Below, one piece after another: positions 36,546 through 43,517 of a DNA stretch of 64,000 nt. Location of the stretch: positions 62,001-126,000 of the forward strand of contig JAOSKM010000003.1 in assembly GCA_027493625.1 (NCBI GenBank), in the 5' to 3' direction. How positions within the stretch are numbered: the stretch's first letter is position 1; each line of letters starts with the position of its first letter. Below the pieces are notes generated by a model. It worked only from the letters and a program-made list of their open reading frames with translations. It was not told where the DNA came from and made no database searches. This DNA is from Planctomycetota bacterium. GTDB taxonomy: Bacteria; Planctomycetota; UBA8742; UBA2392. Both the position numbers and the translations under genes were made by a program.

Positions 36546-37232
36546 TCACTCGTACAGCGCGCTGCCCACGCGCACGTGGGTGGCGCCTTCCTCAATCGCC
36601 ACTTCGAAATCGCCGCTCATGCCCATGGATAAGGCGCGCGCGCCTGGCGGCATCAGCGCGCGCGACAGCTCCGCCAGCCGCCTGAAATGCGGGCGTGCGG
36701 CCTCAGGCTCAATGCTGTAGGGCGCCATGCACATCAGCCCCAGCACGCGCAAACCCGGCAGACTCATGATTTCCTTCAGCGAATCGCCAAGTTCCTCGGG
36801 CTCGAACCCGCCTTTCTGCGCCTCGCCCGCCACGTTCACCTGCATGAAAATCGCGGCCGTGCGCCCCAGCTCCAGGGCGCGCTTGCTGACCTCGGCGGCC
36901 AGTTTCACGCTCTCGACGCTGTGGATCACATCGAACTGCTCCAGCACCCGCTTTACCTTGTTGCGCTGCAGCGGGCCGATGAAATGCAGCACCGGCCGCC
37001 GCGGGCCGTTCAATGCCGGCAGCTGGGGCAGCTTCTCGGCCGCGGTCTGCTGGCGGTTCTCGGCGATGTCGCGCGCGCCCAGTTCAATCAGCGCCTGGGT
37101 GGTGGCGGCGTCCACGCTTTTGGTGACGGCGATCAAGGTCACGCCCGCCGGGTCGCGCCCGGCGCGGCGCGCGGCCTCGGCGATGCGTGCGGCAACGGCC
37201 TGCAGGTTGCGTTTGAGACGTTCGCGATCCAT
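36546..37232 (-). CDS. PLP homeostasis protein (YggS/PROSC family)
   Basis: This 228-residue TIM-barrel protein binds pyridoxal phosphate through K38 (IAVTKSV) and helps control free PLP and amino-acid balance. HFIGPLQRNKVKRVL and LSMGMSGDFEVAI are family signatures. It has no C-terminal decarboxylase domain, as expected. It lies upstream of and divergent from the pyrB promoter. Confidence 0.93.
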   Translation of the reverse strand: MDRERLKRNLQAVAARIAEAARRAGRDPAGVTLIAVTKSVDAATTQALIELGARDIAENRQQTAAEKLPQLPALNGPRRPVLHFIGPLQRNKVKRVLEQFDVIHSVESVKLAAEVSKRALELGRTAAIFMQVNVAGEAQKGGFEPEELGDSLKEIMSLPGLRVLGLMCMAPYSIEPEAARPHFRRLAELSRALMPPGARALSMGMSGDFEVAIEEGATHVRVGSALYE

Positions 37233-37260
37233 GGCGTGAGTGTAGCGGCGGAATCAAGGT

Positions 37261-37288
37261 TTGCACGACGGCGCGGGGGAACTATAAA
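37261..37288 (+). promoter_or_regulatory. pyrB promoter
   Basis: TTGCAC, 16 bp and TATAAA: a strong match to the vegetative consensus, 139 bp upstream of the pyrB start and just before a leader with a ribosome site and a terminator. Confidence 0.7.
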
Positions 37289-37311
37289 CCTTCGAGCCAC
37301 CGGAGGAGCAG

Positions 37312-37407
37312 GTGAAGCGCACGAGTGAACGGAACCTCAACAGCGACGCGATCGGCGTCGCTGTTTTTGTTTGTCCCCTTTCTCACGCGGGGGTGCAAAG
37401 TGCCTGA
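37312..37407 (+). CDS. Putative pyrB leader peptide
   Basis: A GGAGGAG site at 37302-37308 precedes a GTG at 37312 that opens a 31-residue frame (MKRTSERNLNSDAIG...QSA). The frame runs through the attenuator hairpin and ends at 37407, overlapping the pyrB GTG by 8 bp. In E. coli the pyrBI leader couples translation to UTP-sensitive transcription to let RNA polymerase pass a terminator; the arrangement here is the same in outline. The U-rich tract after the hairpin would fit. Regulation is inferred. Confidence 0.55.
   Translation: MKRTSERNLNSDAIGVAVFVCPLSHAGVQSA
37341..37372 (+). terminator. Attenuator-type terminator in pyrB leader
   Basis: A perfect 9-bp stem, CAGCGACGC / GCGTCGCTG, with a 5-base loop and TTTTTGTTTG. 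It lies between the promoter and pyrB, inside the leader-peptide frame, so it probably works as an attenuator rather than as the end of an upstream gene. Confidence 0.75.
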
Positions 37408-38353
37408 AACCGCCGCCCGCGCCTGGACACGCAAGGACCTGCTGGGCCTCGAAGAGCTCAGCCGCGCCGAAATCGAGCACGTGCTCGACACCGCCACCGG
37501 CTTCAAGGAAATCAGCACCCGCAGCATCAAGAAGGCCCCGGCCCTGCGCGGCAAGGTGGTGCTGAACCTGTTCTTTGAGCCCTCCACCCGCACCAAGACC
37601 AGCTTCAGCCTCGCCGCCCAGCGCCTGAGCGCCGACATCGTGGACATCGTCAAGGAAGCCAGCAGCGCCGTTAAAGGCGAAAGCCTGGTGGACACCGGCC
37701 GCAACCTCGAGGCCATGGGCGTAGACATCGTGATCATCCGGCACCAGCAGGCGGGCGCGCCGGCCCTGCTGGCGCGCAGCCTGGACGCCTGCGTGGTGAA
37801 CGCGGGCGACGGCACCCACGAGCACCCGACCCAGGGCCTGCTGGATATCTTCACGATGCGCGAGAAGCTCGGCGACCTGACGGGCCGCAAGATCGCGCTG
37901 GTGGGCGACATCACCCACAGCCGCGTGGCGCGCAGCAACATCTGGGGCCTGCGGAGCCTGGGCGCCGAGGTGGGACTGATCGGGCCCAAGACGCTGATCC
38001 CCGGCGCGTTCAAGGAACTGGGCGTCAACATCCATCACAACCTCGACGAGGTGCTGGACCACTACGACGTGTTCAACATCCTGCGCATCCAGATGGAGCG
38101 CCAGAACAAGGGCCTGTTCCCCAGCGTGCGCGAGTACCACTACCTTTACGGCATCGACAGCAAACGCCTGTCACGCATGAAGTCCGGCGTGGTGATCATG
38201 CACCCCGGGCCCATCAACCGCGGCATCGAGATCAGCCACGAGGTCGCCGACGGCGAAAACAGCGTGATCCTGCGCCAGGTCAGCAACGGGCTCGCCGTGC
38301 GCATGGCGGTGCTGATGCTGGTGCAGTCCGCACGGGAGAGCCATGGCGGATGA
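37400..38353 (+). CDS. pyrB: Aspartate carbamoyltransferase catalytic chain
   Basis: PyrB joins carbamoyl phosphate and aspartate in pyrimidine synthesis. The GTG at 37400 gives the usual opening (PETAARAWTRKDLLGLEELS); the longer frame from 37325 includes leader sequence. Carbamoyl-phosphate residues are in FEPSTRTKTSF, the 80s-loop is present, and HEHPTQGLLD and MHPGPINRG are the family marks. The length is 317 aa. The last bases overlap the hydrolase start. A dihydroorotase-like gene (dead, see 39212) follows one gene later, as in the pyrB-pyrC' pairs of pseudomonads, where the inactive protein supports assembly of the enzyme. Confidence 0.96.
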   Translation: MPETAARAWTRKDLLGLEELSRAEIEHVLDTATGFKEISTRSIKKAPALRGKVVLNLFFEPSTRTKTSFSLAAQRLSADIVDIVKEASSAVKGESLVDTGRNLEAMGVDIVIIRHQQAGAPALLARSLDACVVNAGDGTHEHPTQGLLDIFTMREKLGDLTGRKIALVGDITHSRVARSNIWGLRSLGAEVGLIGPKTLIPGAFKELGVNIHHNLDEVLDHYDVFNILRIQMERQNKGLFPSVREYHYLYGIDSKRLSRMKSGVVIMHPGPINRGIEISHEVADGENSVILRQVSNGLAVRMAVLMLVQSARESHGG

Positions 38354-39215
38354 GCCCGTAAAACAGCCCGTACCGCCGGCCCTGCGCATCAGCCTGACCG
38401 GCGTGCTGCTGGTGACGCTGCTGCTGCTCGGCGTGCGCTACATGAACGCCGCCAATCTCTACCCCGGCGTGGTCAACGGCGCGGAAGCCGGCCCCGCCCT
38501 GGCCCGCGAACGCAATGACGTGCGCGAGGTCGAATTCACCACGGCCGACGGCGTGAAACTCTACGGCTGGGTGCAGGGCGACGACGCCGCGCCCCGCAAG
38601 ATCATCCAGTTCATGGGCAACGGCGAGCAGGTGGGCCCGGCCGCGGAGTTGTACGCCGCGAGCTGCAAGGCACTGAACGCGCAGTTCCTGCTGTTCGACT
38701 ACCGCGGCTTCGGCGCCAGCGAAGGCAAACCCAGCGAACCCGGCCTGTACGCCGACGCCCGCGCCGCGCACGCCTTCGCCGTCGATCAGTTGAAGTGGCG
38801 TCCTGAATCGATCATCCTGTGGGGCCGCTCACTGGGCGGCGGCCCGGCCATCAAGCTGGCCGCCGAGCTGGCTGAAAACCCGCCCGCCGCGCTGATCCTG
38901 GAAGCGCCCTTCACCAGCGTGCGCGACATGGCGAGCCTGCGCCTCGCGCACCTGGGCAAGCCGGAGTGGCTGGTTTACGACCTCTACGACAACCTCAGCC
39001 GCGCGCCGGGGCTCAAGCTGCCGGTGTTCCACTTCCATGGCGACGCTGACGAGATCATCCCCTACGCGCAAGGCGAGCAGCTTTTCGCCGCGCTGCCCGG
39101 GCCGAAGCAACACCTGGCCCTGCCCGGCGCGGGCCACAACGACATCTGGAGCGACGAGACGCGCGCGGCGCTGATCCGCGCGCGCATCAACGAGTTCCTG
39201 GGAGCGCACGAATGA
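38343..39215 (+). CDS. Membrane-anchored alpha/beta hydrolase
   Basis: The 290-residue protein starts inside the pyrB end (ATG 38343). A single hydrophobic segment (about 17-34) anchors it, and the hydrolase domain follows. The nucleophile is in WGRSLGGG, the acid in GDADEIIP and the histidine in GAGHND. It resembles COG1073-type hydrolases (esterase/thioesterase class), substrate unknown. It overlaps both neighbours (10 bp with pyrB, 4 bp with the next gene), so it is translated as part of the pyr operon, although no pyrimidine role is known. Confidence 0.85.
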   Translation: MADEPVKQPVPPALRISLTGVLLVTLLLLGVRYMNAANLYPGVVNGAEAGPALARERNDVREVEFTTADGVKLYGWVQGDDAAPRKIIQFMGNGEQVGPAAELYAASCKALNAQFLLFDYRGFGASEGKPSEPGLYADARAAHAFAVDQLKWRPESIILWGRSLGGGPAIKLAAELAENPPAALILEAPFTSVRDMASLRLAHLGKPEWLVYDLYDNLSRAPGLKLPVFHFHGDADEIIPYAQGEQLFAALPGPKQHLALPGAGHNDIWSDETRAALIRARINEFLGAHE

Positions 39216-40522
39216 GCAAGGCGATCCTGGTCATGGGCGGCCGCGTGATCGACCCGGCCGGCGGCCACGACGCGGAGGGCGACGTGCTGATCGTGGACGG
39301 CAGGTTTGCCGCGATCGGCAAGCACACGGAAAGCGCGATCCGCAAGCAGCACCCGCAGGTCAGCGAGGTCACGACCGTCGACGCGCGCGGGCTGGTGGTG
39401 GCGCCCGGGCTGATCGACCTGCGCGTGCACATGGGCGAGCCCGGCCACGACAGCGAGGAAACCATCGCCCACGGCGCGGAAGTCGCGGTGCACGGCGGGT
39501 TCACCACCGTGGCCTGCCTGCCCGACACCGACCCGCCGCTCGACAACGTCGCCGCCGCCCTGTACGTGAAGCGGCAGTCCGAAAAGGCCGGCTTCGCCGA
39601 AGTGCACCCGGTCTGCGCGCTGACCAGGAACCGCGAGGGCAAAGAACTGGCCGAGATCGGCCAGCTGATTGAGGCCGGCGCGGTCGCCTTCAGCGACGAG
39701 CAGCGCGCCACCGACGAGCCCGGCGGGGTGCTGCGCGGCATGCGCTACGCCGCGATGTTCGACCGCGCGGTGATCGAATACGCCCAGGACCCCGGCCTCG
39801 CGACCGGCGCTATGAACGCGGGATTTGAGGCCACACTGGCCGGCCTGCCCGGCATGCCGGCCGTCGCCGAGGAGCTGGCCATCGCGCAGGCCTGCATGTT
39901 CGCGCGCGAGGCGGGCTGCCACTACCATGCCGCCAAGCTCACCACCCGCAACGCTGTGCGCGCCGTCAAGCGCGCCCGCAAACTGAAGGTAAAGGTCACG
40001 GCCGAAGTCTGCGCCCACCACCTGGCCTTCACCGACGCAGTGGTGCGCCGCGCCTACGACACCAACTTCAAGGTCTTCCCGCCGTTCCGCACCTCGGGCG
40101 ACATCGCCTGGCTGAAGCGCGGCCTGCAGGAAGGCGTGATCGACTGCATCTCCTCAGGCCATCGCCCCGTGCCGCCCCAGGAGAAAGAGCTGGAGTTCGG
40201 GCGCGCGCCCTTCGGCGTCGTCGGCCTGGAAACCACCCTGGCGGCGGTCATCACCCACCTGGTGGAAACCGGCGACCTCACACTGCCCGAGGCGCTGGCC
40301 AAGCTGACCATCAACCCCGCCCGCGTGATGCGCCTGCACCACAAGAAAGGCGCGATCCAGCCCGGCTTCGATGGCGACCTGTGCCTGTTCGACCCGGCCG
40401 CGAAGTGGGAGGTCACCCCCGATGCGCTGGCCAGCGCGCGCAAGAACTCGCCGTTCATCGGCGCCACGCTCACGGGCAGGGCGAAATTCACCATCACGCG
40501 CGGCAAAGTCTTCGCCCTGTAA
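39212..40522 (+). CDS. Dihydroorotase-like protein lacking metal ligands (PyrC')
   Basis: The 436-residue amidohydrolase-fold protein aligns in order with class I dihydroorotase. However, the first metal site reads LIDLRVHMGEPG where active enzymes have HxH and LREPG. The later ligand positions read HYHAAKLTT (His to Lys) and IDCISSGHRPV in place of the usual TDHAPH (Asp to Gly), and the E/Q region near AVIEYAQ also departs. It should therefore not hydrolyse dihydroorotate. In Pseudomonas an inactive PyrC' forms the aspartate carbamoyltransferase dodecamer with PyrB; linkage to pyrB here fits that role. The stop/start overlap (ATGA) couples it to the hydrolase gene. An active pyrC must lie elsewhere. 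Confidence 0.88.
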   Translation: MSKAILVMGGRVIDPAGGHDAEGDVLIVDGRFAAIGKHTESAIRKQHPQVSEVTTVDARGLVVAPGLIDLRVHMGEPGHDSEETIAHGAEVAVHGGFTTVACLPDTDPPLDNVAAALYVKRQSEKAGFAEVHPVCALTRNREGKELAEIGQLIEAGAVAFSDEQRATDEPGGVLRGMRYAAMFDRAVIEYAQDPGLATGAMNAGFEATLAGLPGMPAVAEELAIAQACMFAREAGCHYHAAKLTTRNAVRAVKRARKLKVKVTAEVCAHHLAFTDAVVRRAYDTNFKVFPPFRTSGDIAWLKRGLQEGVIDCISSGHRPVPPQEKELEFGRAPFGVVGLETTLAAVITHLVETGDLTLPEALAKLTINPARVMRLHHKKGAIQPGFDGDLCLFDPAAKWEVTPDALASARKNSPFIGATLTGRAKFTITRGKVFAL

Positions 40523-40531
40523 AGACACGCC

Positions 40532-40894
40532 CTACTCAAAGACCACATACGGCCGCATGCGCTCGAGGTCCTTGGCGGGGATGCCGCCGGCGGCCCTGGC
40601 CAGTTCTTCCAGTGACCGGACAGGCGCCGCGCCGCGAGCGGCGGCGATCTTTTCCGCCTTGCGCTCGCCGATGCCGGGCAACGCCGTGAGCTCGGCCACG
40701 GTGGCGGTGTTGACGTTGACCCGCGCGGGGGGCAGCTCGCGGCTTTCGACGGGCAGCTCGCGGAAGCCGCGGTCATGCAGCCATGCCCAGGCGCTGAGGG
40801 CCGCCAGCAGCGCCCCCAACGCAAGCAGGACCGCGATCTCGCGGCCCTGCAGGCGGTACCAGGCGAATTCCGGCTCATCCGCGCGCTCGGCCAT
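40532..40894 (-). CDS. ComEA-like helix-hairpin-helix protein
   Basis: A 120-residue protein with one N-terminal transmembrane segment (IAVLLALGALLAALSAWAW) and a C-terminal helix-hairpin-helix DNA-binding pair, VNVNTATVAELTALPGIGERKAEKI. ComEA binds DNA during natural uptake across the envelope; short HhH proteins with a membrane anchor also occur without a known competence role. No other competence genes are visible here. Confidence 0.88.
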   Translation of the reverse strand: MAERADEPEFAWYRLQGREIAVLLALGALLAALSAWAWLHDRGFRELPVESRELPPARVNVNTATVAELTALPGIGERKAEKIAAARGAAPVRSLEELARAAGGIPAKDLERMRPYVVFE

Positions 40895-40927
40895 GCGCCG
40901 AGTGTAATCCGCGCATGCCGGCCCGCG

Positions 40928-41872
40928 CTATTTGATTTCGCAGTAGGCGGCCTTGAGGTCCGAGGCGTCGGAACTGCTGATCAGTTTCTGCTTCAGGTAC
41001 TCGTCGATCTTTGCGGCGCGCTCCTCGAGGCCCAGGCCGGCCATCTCGGTGTCCAGCGCCTGCATGAACAGCATGACGCGGCGGCGGCTCACGATCATCC
41101 AGCTCAGCTCGCCGCTGCTGTTGTCGGTGCGTGCACCGATCCAGGCCAGCTTCTTCTCGATGGTGTCGAGGTCGCTTTTGGTTTCCAGGGCGCGGGTCAG
41201 CAGGGCGTCGTGCACGCCGGCGCTGCCGGCCCAGTCCAGGCACTTGGCCTTGGTCAGCTTGCCGAACAGCTCGATCTGCTTGTCGATGTCGCCGTTCGCC
41301 TGGGCCAGGTATTCGTAGATGTACATGGCGGTCAGCTCGTAGGTCTGGCCCTGGTCGAGCTCGCGGGCTTCCCACAGTTCCTTGATGCGGCCGAGCTTGC
41401 CGACCGCGTCGCCCTTCAGGAAAGTTTCGTCGCGGTAGAGCCGCTGAGCGCCGTAGGTTTCGATCAGCGCGTCGAGCGCGCCGGTGTTGCCGCAGGCGGT
41501 GCGGATCTCGCCCTTGTAATTCTTGGCCTCCGCGCCGAGCCACTGCACCAGCTTGACCAGGTTGCTTTCCGGCGCCATCTCGCCGGCGCGCGCGTGGGCC
41601 AGCAGTTCGCGCATCTGCACCCCGCGCGCCTGCGACCAGTCGATCTTCTTGTCCTTCAGCAGCTGCGCCACGATGCCCAGGCGCCCGGCCAGGGCGGCTT
41701 CCTGGTAGGTCTTGTCGGCCTTGAGGTGCGCTTCGATGTTCTTGATCTTCTCGGGCTGGGCGGGCTTTTCCTGGGCGATCACGCTGGTGTCGCCGGCGCC
41801 CTCAGCGCCAAGGCCGAAACCCACGCCGCATCCGACCGCGGCGACCAGCATTGCAGCAAGCACTCGTTTCAT
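40928..41872 (-). CDS. Exported hypothetical protein
   Basis: The start at 41872 (MKRVLAAMLVAAVGC...) gives a signal peptide; an earlier GTG at 41935 is in the operator-like promoter region. The 314-residue protein is helical and charged, with no recognised domain. A lipobox is not clear: AAVGC has a cysteine, but the flanking residues (GVGFG) are unusual. It is downstream of, and convergent in direction with, the XRE-TPR gene at 41932-43410 and may be in the same transcript. Confidence 0.6.
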   Translation of the reverse strand: MKRVLAAMLVAAVGCGVGFGLGAEGAGDTSVIAQEKPAQPEKIKNIEAHLKADKTYQEAALAGRLGIVAQLLKDKKIDWSQARGVQMRELLAHARAGEMAPESNLVKLVQWLGAEAKNYKGEIRTACGNTGALDALIETYGAQRLYRDETFLKGDAVGKLGRIKELWEARELDQGQTYELTAMYIYEYLAQANGDIDKQIELFGKLTKAKCLDWAGSAGVHDALLTRALETKSDLDTIEKKLAWIGARTDNSSGELSWMIVSRRRVMLFMQALDTEMAGLGLEERAAKIDEYLKQKLISSSDASDLKAAYCEIK

Positions 41873-41931
41873 GGTGGTTCTCCTGTGTCCGTGTGAGCGG
41901 GCGGCGACGATAGCGGATCGTGCGGGACTTG

Positions 41932-43410
41932 TCACGCAAGCGGCGCGAAGCAGCCATAGCCGCGCTGCAGGTGCTCGCGATAGAAGTCATCGGCCTGCGC
42001 GCGTTCCGGCGCCTTGCGCGGTGCGAGCTGCAGCACGTTGCGGTGGTGCATGGCGCGGGCGAGGATTGAGAAACAGCGCTTCTCCTCCAGCCCGGCCAGC
42101 AGCGCAGTGGCCTGCGCATGCCGTTTGCGCGCCTCGGGCGCCCCGCACAGCCGCGCCAGCGCCGTGCCGTACACGGCCTGGTCGAACTGCTCGTTCAGCG
42201 GCTTGCGCCCGGGCGGCGGGTAGCTTTTCAGGAACTTCAGCGCGGCGGCCTTGCGCCCCTGCATGGCGTCGCGCACGGCGCGCATGTAGCGGTTGAAGTC
42301 GCCTGCCTCGTCCGTGAGGTAGAGCGCGCAGGCCTGCTCGAAGATCGCCGGCTCCTCCAGCCACATGGCGTACACCAGCATGCCCTGGGCGTGAGCCATG
42401 CCCTCGCCGCGCATCTCCACGGCGCGCTGCCAGTCGATGCTGCCGGCCAGCAGCAGGCCGCGGATCAGCATGCTGTGCTGCAGGGCGTTCCAGGCCGGGT
42501 TGGGCTGCGGGCTGGCGGCGACCACGCGGCGCAGGCCTTCGCGCAGGTCGCCGCGCTCCATCCAGATGTAGCCGCTGAGCGCGCCCAGCAGGCGGGTGAT
42601 CGGCCATTCGCGCCCGCGCGGGCCGGCCAGCGCGGCGGCCGCGTCGCACAGGGCCAGCGCCTCGTCCAGCCGCGCGTTGCTCTGCAGCGTGTTGGCGAGG
42701 TTGAAGGCCTCGCGCATGCCGGCCTCGTCGATGCCGGCGCCGGCCAGCCGGCGCTGGAACAGGCGCGACTGGTGCAGGATCGATTCGTCTTCATCGCGGC
42801 GCAGGAAGGCATGAAAACTCAGGTTGCGCTCGAAACGCTCCTGCAGCGCGGGCTCGTCGCACAGGCGGGCGACCTGCTCCGCGGCCTTGCGCAGGTCGTC
42901 GGCCCTCTCGAGCTTCCACTGCTCGAGGGCGGCCCAGTAGTCGTCCAGTAACTGGCTGAAAATCGGGCCGGTGCGCTGGTTGATGTTCGCGCGCAGCTTC
43001 TCGAAACGCGCCAGCGCGTCGTTCAGCTCGCGCAGCATGCGCAGGTGGTGCTTGCCGGTCAGCGAGCCCAGTTGCGCGTTGGCCACGGCGTTCATGGCCT
43101 CCACCAGCTCCAGCAGTTCGCCGGCCATGCGGCCGGTCTCGGCGTTTACGTCGCTGAGCAGCGGCGCGCCCTCGCCTGCCAGCAGCCAGGCCGGGTTCAC
43201 GCCCAGATTGCGCACCAGTGCCGCCGCGAACTCGAGGGGCATCTTGCCGCCGTGCATGTAGCGGCTGACGTTGTTGCGCTGGGTGCCGGTCTTGCGCGCG
43301 ATCTCGGCCTGTGACCAGCGTTCGGCCAGGAAGTTCAGGCGCTGCTGGAACTCGGATGTGTCCTGTTTACGTGACAACGCGAATTCTCCGTCACCGATAC
43401 AGTACACCAT
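41932..43410 (-). CDS. XRE-family regulator with TPR-like C-terminal region (copy 2)
   Basis: Paralogue of the protein at 16627-18117. The helix-turn-helix SQAEIARKTGTQRNNVSRYM and the CI-type NPAWLLAGEGAP are at the same distance from the start, followed by AQLGSLTGKHHLRMLRELND and about 300 helical residues. The ATG at 43410 is in the operator-like motif; a TTG at 43377 with a GGAG site is a plausible alternative start. It is divergent from the GEVED protein gene at 43518. Both copies therefore sit beside a divergent gene with a shared motif between them. Confidence 0.75.
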   Translation of the reverse strand: MVYCIGDGEFALSRKQDTSEFQQRLNFLAERWSQAEIARKTGTQRNNVSRYMHGGKMPLEFAAALVRNLGVNPAWLLAGEGAPLLSDVNAETGRMAGELLELVEAMNAVANAQLGSLTGKHHLRMLRELNDALARFEKLRANINQRTGPIFSQLLDDYWAALEQWKLERADDLRKAAEQVARLCDEPALQERFERNLSFHAFLRRDEDESILHQSRLFQRRLAGAGIDEAGMREAFNLANTLQSNARLDEALALCDAAAALAGPRGREWPITRLLGALSGYIWMERGDLREGLRRVVAASPQPNPAWNALQHSMLIRGLLLAGSIDWQRAVEMRGEGMAHAQGMLVYAMWLEEPAIFEQACALYLTDEAGDFNRYMRAVRDAMQGRKAAALKFLKSYPPPGRKPLNEQFDQAVYGTALARLCGAPEARKRHAQATALLAGLEEKRCFSILARAMHHRNVLQLAPRKAPERAQADDFYREHLQRGYGCFAPLA

Positions 43411-43422
43411 TTCCGTGACAGG
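43407..43422. promoter_or_regulatory. Candidate operator (second XRE-TPR gene)
   Basis: ATTTCCGTGACAGG, matching 16564-16577 in the core TTTCCGTGACA. On the minus strand it overlaps the possible start of the regulator and lies 95 bp before the divergent secreted-protein gene. Confidence 0.4.
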
Positions 43423-43517
43423 GCGATGGTTTTACGCCTCTCACCGCTACTTTGTTTTCGGGAGGCGGGCACGGAGCACCGGCCCGCCCCCACCGGACCC
43501 CGTACTCGGAGATTGCC

